Below, piece by piece: positions 36,301 through 38,279 of a stretch of DNA of 38,279 bases. The stretch is from Elysia marginata. Lineage: Eukaryota; Mollusca; Gastropoda; Plakobranchidae. The position numbers and the translations under genes were made by a program. Position 1 is the stretch's first letter. Every line of letters begins with the position of its first letter. The notes beneath the pieces are model-generated. The model saw nothing but the letters and a program-made list of their open reading frames with translations, was not told the DNA's origin and made no database searches. The stretch spans positions 457,797-496,075 of the forward strand of contig BMAT01005576.1 of assembly GCA_019649035.1 (NCBI GenBank). Direction: 5' to 3'.

Positions 36301-37227
36301 AGTCATTTTAGATTGAATGAACTCCTAGGCCATATACCAGAGTGATATATTTGTCATGTCGGTAAAGAAATTTAACAGGGATTAGTGATTGTATTCCATA
36401 GACATGTTCACAGAATTTATGGTCTCTTTGAAACTAATGTGTATTGTTCACTCATTCACCGATTTAAAAGACCATTAGCAAGGGGGCACGCTGTAAGAGT
36501 AAACATGAGCAAGGAAACCAGCTCAAGTTTGTTCAATACTTTGGTCCCGATTTGACAGCACATACTAAATGTTGTATGCGATGAAATAGCTTGAAACATT
36601 AGATCTATTTGTGAATCGATTTGTTTATATGTGGCACCTATTTTCATGAAGCTTCTCAGCCCTTGTTTTTCTCTCGGGATTGAATCAATAACGAGATACA
36701 ATAAATCTTGACTTATAATTCTTTAATTTCTTAAATTCACATTGATAGCTATCACTTTTTTTGTAATTCTACCTCACGGAGAAGAAAAAAAAATCGATAA
36801 ACCATAGAAATTTGTTAGTCGCTGTCTTTACTTATGTTTTTAAGAATAAAACTGTTGCGTATGTTTTTAGAGAAAACATTTTAGTTAAAACCATAAAGAA
36901 ATCTCCGCTTTTTTTAACTTCTGCAATTGTTCTAAAGCGGGTCTGAGGAACTGCACAAAGTTATGTATTCTTCTGTAAACTAAGGAAAAAAAACTATTAA
37001 AATATCTTTTTATTCATTATGTATACTTGTCCTCTAAAATTCCTGAACTTGGGTTCTCTTTTCTAAACATTGCACAGTGTTCTACTAGCTGCGGCTATGG
37101 TGTCCAGACGAGAGACGTGGTATGCCCAGACCAGGACAGCTGTGATGCAAGTCTTAGACCGGACACGACCCGGGAGTGCTTGGATCAACCTCCCTGTACC
37201 ACGTGGGTACATGGCGACTGGAGCAAG
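9103..37227 (+). CDS. ADAMTS7/12-like secreted metalloprotease gene, partial at both ends (21 exons)
   Basis: A zinc endopeptidase of the ADAMTS family, expected to be secreted and to act on extracellular matrix; this role is known for the family and not shown here. Joining 21 exons gives 3348 coding bases (1116 codons) without a stop. Domains by residue: prodomain end 1-91, furin site 92-95, catalytic about 96-305, disintegrin-like about 306-390, TSR1 about 400-455, Cys-rich about 456-545, spacer about 546-680, TSR2 681-737, TSR3 738-800, TSR4 801-850, acidic linker 851-996, TSR5 997-1056, TSR6 1057-1106, TSR7 start 1107-1116. Three TSRs after the spacer, then a linker in one large exon, then more TSRs is the ADAMTS7/ADAMTS12 layout, and the Trp-Trp-Ala-Gly start of TSR3 also fits that pair. 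Since 7 and 12 are close vertebrate paralogues, this is likely the pre-duplication type. The first exon(s), last TSRs, promoter and polyA site are outside or unseen. Confidence 0.96.
9815..10429. repeat. 17-bp minisatellite, about 36 copies
   Basis: The unit is CTTACTCTGTGACTTGT, repeated head to tail for about 615 bases. Most copies end GTGACTTGT; variants end GTGGCTTAT, GTGGCCAAT or GTGATTAAT. Two GGCCAAT copies that also share a TTAATATG change begin at 10139 and 10207, 68 bases (four units) apart, so blocks of units were duplicated. Confidence 0.95.
12220..12322. repeat. (AAT)n microsatellite
   Basis: AAT/GATAAT repeats with CAC and GTT interruptions. A short GAA tract follows at about 12355-12385. 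Confidence 0.88.
13108..13325. repeat. CTA then CTG triplet tract spanning an assembly gap
   Basis: CTA triplets run into 110 Ns (13133-13242) and resume as ACT triplets on the far side, then change to CTG/CAG near 13290-13325. The repeat on both sides suggests that the gap is unresolved repeat, and its true length is unknown. Confidence 0.88.
13133..13242. other. Assembly gap (110 N)
   Basis: Unknown bases inside a triplet repeat; no content can be inferred beyond the flanking triplets. Confidence 0.99.
14584..14703. repeat. GAA / CAA compound triplet tract
   Basis: GAA triplets change to CAA triplets at about 14622 and return to GAA after about 14668. A purine-rich stretch continues to about 14830. 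Poly-Leu and poly-Val readings on the other strand come from this composition. Confidence 0.9.
16257..16480 (+). CDS. ADAMTS exon 2: end of prodomain, furin site, start of catalytic domain
   Basis: The acceptor is TTTCAG at 16251-16256 and the donor is GTAAAA at 16481. The exon completes a phase-1 codon and ends in phase 0. Codons at 16358-16369 read R-K-R-R (residues 92-95), a proprotein convertase site, preceded by basic residues. Directly after it comes [15 protein letters not shown] and then YVLTVMNM, the standard opening of the ADAMTS reprolysin fold. Mature enzyme would start near residue 96. Confidence 0.97.
16481..17458 (+). other. Intron 2 (978 bp)
   Basis: AT-rich. I see no repeat, exon or RNA gene in it. 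Confidence 0.85.
17459..17542 (+). CDS. ADAMTS exon 3: catalytic domain
   Basis: 28 codons, phase 0 at both ends, between TTTCAG and GTGAGT. It reads [12 protein letters not shown] then IVIVRIMLL, the conserved helix and strand that follow the MNM motif in ADAMTS proteases. The open frame runs past the donor, but the conserved match ends there and exon 4 continues it. Confidence 0.97.
17543..18080 (+). other. Intron 3 (538 bp) with a 53-bp tandem duplication
   Basis: It holds two copies of a 53-base unit (17827-17879 and 17880 to about 17925). Nothing else is seen. Confidence 0.85.
17827..17925. repeat. 53-bp tandem duplication, two copies
   Basis: A unit beginning GCTAATAC occurs at 17827 and 17880. 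A 33-base core is identical in both copies (17840-17872 and 17893-17925). Confidence 0.93.
18081..18205 (+). CDS. ADAMTS exon 4: catalytic domain
   Basis: The acceptor is ATATAG and the donor is GTTTGT at 18206. It starts in phase 0 and ends in phase 2. It reads [21 protein letters not shown] and [10 protein letters not shown] across the junction, all hallmark ADAMTS segments. It contains the first Cys of the catalytic domain. Confidence 0.97.
18206..18753 (+). other. Intron 4 (548 bp)
   Basis: Partly purine-rich near 18300-18400. No exon or repeat is recognised. Confidence 0.8.
18754..18903 (+). CDS. ADAMTS exon 5: zinc-binding helix of the protease
   Basis: The acceptor is TACAG at 18749-18753 and the donor is GTGAGT at 18904; phase 2 to phase 2. 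The frame gives [35 protein letters not shown], then HELGH at residues 247-251 (18887-18901). These are the first two zinc His residues and the catalytic Glu248. The last two bases, AA, join the first base of exon 6 to make Asn252. Confidence 0.97.
19022..19110. repeat. Decayed CAT/ATC triplet repeat in intron 5
   Basis: The 361-base intron 5 (18904-19264) contains an imperfect CAT/ATC/AAC triplet stretch. Nothing else is seen in this intron. Confidence 0.7.
19265..19405 (+). CDS. ADAMTS exon 6: third zinc ligand and Met-turn
   Basis: The acceptor is CTAG at 19261-19264 and the donor is GTGAGT at 19406; phase 2 to phase 2. It completes HELGHNFGMKHD with His257 and Asp258, the reprolysin-type third ligand and following Asp. 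The Met-turn is Met273 (ATG at 19326-19328) in YVMAPHL. It then reads [11 protein letters not shown] across the junction, as in the family. Confidence 0.97.
19730..19756. repeat. 27-bp repeat, copy 1 (intron 6)
   Basis: A 27-base sequence beginning AAATGGAATAACATCAAATG and ending GAGACGTT within intron 6 (19406-19786), ending 30 bases before exon 7. An identical copy is at 21062-21088. Confidence 0.95.
19787..19940 (+). CDS. ADAMTS exon 7: end of protease, start of disintegrin-like domain
   Basis: The acceptor is TTTAG and the donor is GTGAGG; phase 2 to phase 0. It reads [10 protein letters not shown], the boundary motif closing the catalytic domain, then [17 protein letters not shown] and SCKG with the first two disintegrin-like cysteines. 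In ADAMTS proteins this domain is a substrate exosite and not a classical integrin-binding disintegrin; no RGD is present. Confidence 0.97.
19941..20491 (+). other. Intron 7 (551 bp)
   Basis: AT-rich. No exon, repeat or RNA is recognised. Confidence 0.8.
20492..20584 (+). CDS. ADAMTS exon 8: disintegrin-like domain
   Basis: 31 codons, phase 0 to phase 0, between TTTCACAG and GTAATT. It reads [14 protein letters not shown] then AADGTLC-like AAAVGTLCG, carrying four cysteines of the disintegrin-like module in the family order. Confidence 0.97.
20585..21524 (+). other. Intron 8 (940 bp)
   Basis: It contains copy 2 of the 27-bp repeat (21062-21088) directly followed by a short TA run (about 21089-21104). 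No exon is seen. Confidence 0.8.
21062..21088. repeat. 27-bp repeat, copy 2 (intron 8)
   Basis: Identical over 27 bases and in the same orientation to 19730-19756, 1332 bases away. Identity stops sharply at the 3' end, where a TA run follows here. Confidence 0.95.
21525..21670 (+). CDS. ADAMTS exon 9: end of disintegrin-like domain and TSR1
   Basis: The acceptor is TTTTCAG and the donor is GTGAGT; phase 0 to phase 2. It reads [11 protein letters not shown], closing the eight-cysteine disintegrin-like set, then TSR1 with Trp402, Trp405 and Trp408 in W-x-x-W-x-x-W (C-mannosylation pattern) and CTRTCGAG, which fits the O-fucosylation consensus C-x-x-S/T-C-x-x-G. This is the only TSR in the window with W-x-x-W. 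Confidence 0.97.
21671..22216 (+). other. Intron 9 (546 bp)
   Basis: AT-rich and T-rich toward the acceptor. Nothing else is recognised. Confidence 0.8.
22217..22280 (+). CDS. ADAMTS exon 10: TSR1 continued
   Basis: A 64-base exon between AAACAG and GTAAGT. It completes a Pro codon split across the intron and ends in phase 0. The reading [17 protein letters not shown] is close to an invariant stretch of TSR1 in vertebrate ADAMTS7/12. Confidence 0.97.
22281..22603 (+). other. Intron 10 (323 bp)
   Basis: AT-rich. No feature is recognised. Confidence 0.8.
22604..22709 (+). CDS. ADAMTS exon 11: end of TSR1, start of Cys-rich domain
   Basis: The acceptor is CCACAG and the donor is GTACAA; phase 0 to phase 1. 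It reads [17 protein letters not shown], then YKWEPIL, the typical start of the ADAMTS Cys-rich domain. Confidence 0.95.
23006..23133 (+). CDS. ADAMTS exon 12: Cys-rich domain
   Basis: The acceptor is ACTCAG and the donor is GTGAGC; phase 1 to phase 0. It reads [16 protein letters not shown] and CISGRCR with the expected cysteine spacing. The short intron before it (22710-23005, 296 bases) shows nothing notable. Confidence 0.97.
23134..24891 (+). other. Intron 12 (about 1.76 kb including a gap)
   Basis: It contains 570 Ns (23975-24544). The protein on either side joins without loss (GRC-R then H-I-GCD, matching the family), so no exon need be hidden in the gap. Confidence 0.8.
23975..24544. 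other. Assembly gap (570 N)
   Basis: Unknown bases in intron 12. Phase-0 continuity of exons 12 and 13 argues that the gap is purely intronic. Confidence 0.99.
24892..25012 (+). CDS. ADAMTS exon 13: end of Cys-rich domain, start of spacer
   Basis: The acceptor is CTTAG and the donor is GTGAGT; phase 0 to phase 1. It reads [19 protein letters not shown] then GDGSTC, the most conserved Cys-rich motif in ADAMTS proteins. It ends near F-N-E-T-K, which holds an N-glycosylation sequon (NET). Confidence 0.97.
25140..25270 (+). repeat. Possible tRNA-derived SINE fragment
   Basis: GTTCGAATCC at 25227-25236 matches the RNA polymerase III B box, and the preceding CTCATAACGCTGG resembles the anticodon-to-variable part of tRNA-derived SINEs. 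I could not find a convincing A box, so this may be a 5'-truncated copy or chance. Boundaries are guesses. Confidence 0.3.
25480..25690. repeat. GC-richer segment with diverged internal duplication
   Basis: Two copies of a CGCTTCCGTTCT...CCAATGG-ATTCAGG pattern occur at 25580-25608 and 25644-25678, 64 bases apart. Complementary GCAGCGG/CCGCTGC elements sit upstream at about 25504-25555. It looks like an unclassified repeat and no coding support is seen. Confidence 0.4.
26202..26335 (+). CDS. ADAMTS exon 14: spacer
   Basis: I place the start at 26202 (AG at 26200-26201) because the codon made with the last base of exon 13 is Gly, giving [14 protein letters not shown], which aligns without insertion to the vertebrate spacer start. 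An upstream acceptor TTTTTTCAAG at 26141-26150 is also in frame and would add 17 residues. The exon continues [14 protein letters not shown] and [10 protein letters not shown], typical spacer strands, and ends in phase 0 at GTTAGT. Confidence 0.92.
26336..26729 (+). other. Intron 14 (394 bp)
   Basis: AT-rich. No feature is recognised. Confidence 0.8.
26730..26837 (+). CDS. ADAMTS exon 15: spacer
   Basis: 36 codons, phase 0 to phase 0. The acceptor is TTGCAG. The frame reads [16 protein letters not shown] then [10 protein letters not shown]. The donor GTGCCA is poor outside the GT, and reading through it meets a stop after two codons (TAG at 26844-26846). The join to exon 16 is nevertheless an exact family match. 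Confidence 0.94.
26838..27419 (+). other. Intron 15 (582 bp)
   Basis: A purine-rich start (26880-26930), otherwise AT-rich. No feature is recognised. Confidence 0.8.
27420..27555 (+). CDS. ADAMTS exon 16: end of spacer, start of TSR2
   Basis: The acceptor is ATCCAG and the donor is GTAGCT; phase 0 to phase 1. It reads [17 protein letters not shown], which closes the spacer, with an N-glycosylation sequon N-V-S after it, then [17 protein letters not shown], the start of TSR2 with an O-fucosylation-type motif. Confidence 0.97.
27556..29291 (+). other. Intron 16 (1736 bp)
   Basis: It contains a three-copy 42-bp minisatellite (28237-28365) and a C-run near 28070. No exon is seen. Confidence 0.8.
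28237..28365. repeat. 42-bp minisatellite, three copies
   Basis: Copies start at 28237, 28279 and 28321 and differ at only a few bases; each contains CCCATATAAACTGGGAATGG. The period is a multiple of three, so one - strand frame reads a 14-residue repeat, but intron location and small size argue against coding. Confidence 0.95.
29292..29418 (+). CDS. ADAMTS exon 17: TSR2 continued
   Basis: The acceptor is CTCCAG and the donor is GTAATC; phase 1 to phase 2. It reads [19 protein letters not shown] and [10 protein letters not shown], the second half of TSR2 with the expected cysteines. Confidence 0.97.
30406..31749 (-). mobile_element. Mariner-family DNA transposon, full-length but decayed
   Basis: A transposase relic on the - strand is bracketed by imperfect terminal inverted repeats of about 35 bases: left about 30406-30440 (contains ACCTTTTTGTGTGA) and right about 31714-31749 (inward on the - strand, contains GCCTTTTTTGCTGTGA). 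The total, about 1.34 kb, fits mariner. I could not fix a TA target duplication, so the ends are uncertain by several bases. Confidence 0.8.
30509..31592 (-). pseudogene. Mariner transposase pseudogene (DD34D type)
   Basis: From an ATG at 31592-31590 to a TAG at 30511-30509, about 361 codon-lengths, near the family norm of about 345. Recognisable pieces across shifting frames include [14 protein letters not shown] (N-terminal helix-turn-helix region), DNASPH, and [10 protein letters not shown]. Between the second catalytic Asp (in QDNASPH) and the third (in PSDYH) there are exactly 34 residues. Lesions: an extra A near the start shifts the frame; a TAG sits in the next segment; the first catalytic Asp is Asn (GNET, codon at 31090-31088); the following Trp is a stop (31081-31079); a further stop and frameshift come just after; another frameshift follows SDYH. 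It cannot make active transposase. Confidence 0.92.
32753..32972 (+). CDS. ADAMTS exon 18: TSR3 and start of TSR4
   Basis: The acceptor is GTTGAAG and the donor is GTAAGT; phase 2 to phase 0. It reads [18 protein letters not shown], then RRTVICV and [10 protein letters not shown]. The Trp-Trp-Ala-Gly start is characteristic of TSR3 in ADAMTS7/12. The extra Lys in CTVTCGDKG breaks the strict O-fucosylation spacing here. TSR4 begins SWQLLDWSN, and the following Cys is in exon 19; Asn-Cys-Thr across the junction makes a sequon. Confidence 0.97.
32973..33592 (+). other. Intron 18 (620 bp), largely triplet repeat
   Basis: The intron is dominated by a compound triplet tract (33253-33492). Its 3' end is a normal pyrimidine tract and CAG. 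Confidence 0.85.
33253..33492. repeat. GTA / GTT / GAA compound triplet repeat
   Basis: About 40 GTA triplets with single variants change to GTT triplets (about 33376-33402), back to GTA, then to GAA/GGA-rich sequence from about 33417. Long Val, Leu, Tyr or Thr readings across it are artefacts. Confidence 0.95.
33593..34186 (+). CDS. ADAMTS exon 19: TSR4, acidic linker, start of TSR5
   Basis: 198 codons, phase 0 to phase 0, between TTTCAG and GTAAGA; the largest exon. It begins [16 protein letters not shown] and ends TSR4 at CNLHKCPE (about residue 850). Residues about 851-996 form a low-complexity linker in which roughly a quarter of residues are Asp or Glu, with DDDD, DDD and EDD runs. It then reads [12 protein letters not shown], the start of TSR5. 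In vertebrate ADAMTS7/12 the same place, also in one big exon, holds a mucin/proteoglycan domain. Here there is no Ser-Gly pair and Ser/Thr/Pro is only moderate. Confidence 0.95.
34187..34791 (+). other. Intron 19 (605 bp)
   Basis: T-rich. No feature is recognised. Confidence 0.8.
34792..34962 (+). CDS. ADAMTS exon 20: TSR5 and start of TSR6
   Basis: 57 codons, phase 0 to phase 0, between ACGCAG and GTAGAT. It reads [17 protein letters not shown], then LMECVGTTC, and ends WQADAWSE. The intron falls directly before the first Cys of the next TSR, as in exons 18, 19 and 21. Confidence 0.96.
34963..37077 (+). other. Intron 20 (2115 bp)
   Basis: AT-rich. I see no exon, transposon or tandem repeat. 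Confidence 0.75.
37078..37227 (+). CDS. ADAMTS exon 21: TSR6 and start of TSR7 (last exon in window)
   Basis: 50 codons, phase 0 to phase 0, between TGCACAG and GTAATC. It reads [16 protein letters not shown], then CLDQPPC, and ends [10 protein letters not shown], the N-terminal strand of TSR7. The gene must continue: the next exon should start in phase 0 with a Cys codon, and none is found before 38279. Confidence 0.96.
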
Positions 37228-37429
37228 GTAATCTCCTAATATTCCGGGGAGAAATAGTTTATGAACAAGAAAACCTGGAGAGCACGACTATGTTTTAGAA
37301 AGAGCAAGATAATCATTTATAATGCAGTAGTGTGGGGATTATCATGGAGATAACAAGTACCATACTTAAATATGATGATGTTAATAAAGACGTTGGTTGA
37401 GTTCATGATAGTCAATTAGTAGGTGTCAG

Positions 37430-37522
37430 GATAATAATAATTTTTCTTCTTCTTTTTTTTCTTAATACTATATGTTATTGTTATTATTTTTGTTATTATT
37501 ATTATTTTTATTCTTATTATAA
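37430..37522. repeat. TTA/TTC triplet-rich tract
   Basis: AATAAT leads into TTCTTC and TTATTA triplets on the + strand, imperfect. Confidence 0.8.
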
Positions 37523-37619
37523 CTCGTTTTGGCAGCCTGTGCTTCGCATTAGTAATTGATTGGGTACATGTGGTACATACTACCGACTTTATTTCTTCCT
37601 TCCGTGATCTCTTTCTACC

Positions 37620-37796
37620 ACCTCCTTAAACTCTCTGTCTATCTGTCTTTCTTCCCACCCCCAATCCATTTTTCTCATTTTGTTGACCACCGTTCTCTCT
37701 CTTGTCTCTCTCTTCTCTCTTTCTGTCTCTCCATCTTGTCTCTCACTCAATCCCTGTGTCGATGTCTTCCTCTTCTTTACCTAGATCTAGATCTAG
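37620..37796. repeat. CT-rich tract ending in a CTAGAT hexamer palindrome
   Basis: Imperfect CTCT/TCTG pyrimidine repeats run to about 37780 and are followed by CTAGATCTAGATCTAG at 37781-37796, which equals its own reverse complement. A single related TCTAGATCTA occurs near 38028. Confidence 0.8.
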
Positions 37797-38279
37797 CTAG
37801 ATACGGGCCTTTTGATAAAGCTTTTAAATCATCTATAAACGCCATTTCTGAAACTATATAAGCTAACACGCCAGCAAACAAAACAATGTTTGTAAAAATA
37901 TTCTAGACTTTATTCATTTTGTTCGTTAAGCTTTTCGCTTCATTTGCCATAGAAAAGAAGAATCATAGCTTGAAACTTAGCAATAATTCACGCACATCCG
38001 TTTCAAAGAGAAAAATAAATAATCAGGTCTAGATCTACATTTCAGTTTATCACTGTCAGCAAGCCTAGAGCCTTATTTTAAACCTAGAACAGAAACATTG
38101 GTGAACATTTTCATTCATAAAGTCCATTGTTTTCCCAATGCATTAGCTTAAAAATCTACATCAGCCATGACGAGCAAAGCATGAAGTAAAAATCATTCAT
38201 AAAATTTACCATTGTTTGAATTTGCGTTTCACACTGTAATCTTTCTTCGTATAAAAAAAATAATCAGCACCAACGCAAC

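Larger units (their letters stand above)
37228..38279 (+). other. Intron 21 (5' part)
   Basis: It contains an ATT/TTA-rich tract (about 37430-37522), a CT-rich tract (about 37620-37780) and a CTAGAT hexamer repeat (37781-37796). No further exon is found. Confidence 0.75.

Noticed and set aside
37228..38279. Search for the next TSR exon or the end of the gene
   Set aside because: No AG followed by an in-frame Cys codon and TSR pattern is present, so the gene continues outside the window.

Overview
The window is AT-rich animal genomic DNA. It has long introns, abundant CT/GA and triplet microsatellites, two assembly gaps (13133-13242 and 23975-24544) and a decayed mariner transposon. It is dominated by one large multi-exon gene on the + strand. 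An invertebrate source is very likely. A lophotrochozoan, probably a mollusc, is my best guess from the protein flavour and the repeat content, but that is inference.

The gene encodes a secreted ADAMTS metalloprotease of the ADAMTS7/ADAMTS12 type. I could build 21 consecutive coding exons between 9103 and 37227. All introns are GT-AG and every junction is phase-compatible, giving 1116 codons with no internal stop. Domain order is: end of the prodomain with a cysteine-switch-like Cys, a furin site (RKRR), a reprolysin catalytic domain with HELGHNFGMKHD and a Met-turn, a disintegrin-like domain, TSR1, a Cys-rich domain, a spacer, TSR2-TSR4, an acidic linker of about 146 residues, TSR5, TSR6 and the first residues of TSR7. 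The signal peptide and N-terminal prodomain lie upstream of exon 1 and were not found. The remaining TSRs and the C-terminus lie beyond position 38279.

Layout: 1-9102 is non-coding upstream or 5' intron sequence full of pyrimidine/purine tracts. 9103-16256 is prodomain exon 1 plus a 7 kb intron holding a 17-bp minisatellite (9815-10429) and a gap inside a CTA repeat. 16257-21670 carries the protease, disintegrin and TSR1 exons. 22217-27555 carries the rest of TSR1, the Cys-rich domain, the spacer and the start of TSR2, with a 570-N gap in one intron. 29292-37227 carries the TSR array and the linker. The intron between exons 17 and 18 hosts a mariner relic on the - strand (about 30406-31749).

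I see no other protein-coding gene with good support, no RNA gene, and no CRISPR, phage or virus. The most notable points are an in-frame tandem acceptor pair at exon 14, an acidic linker with no Ser-Gly pairs where vertebrate relatives carry a mucin/proteoglycan domain, a repeated phase-0 TSR exon module, an exact 27-bp repeat in two introns, and the variant-patterned 17-bp minisatellite.
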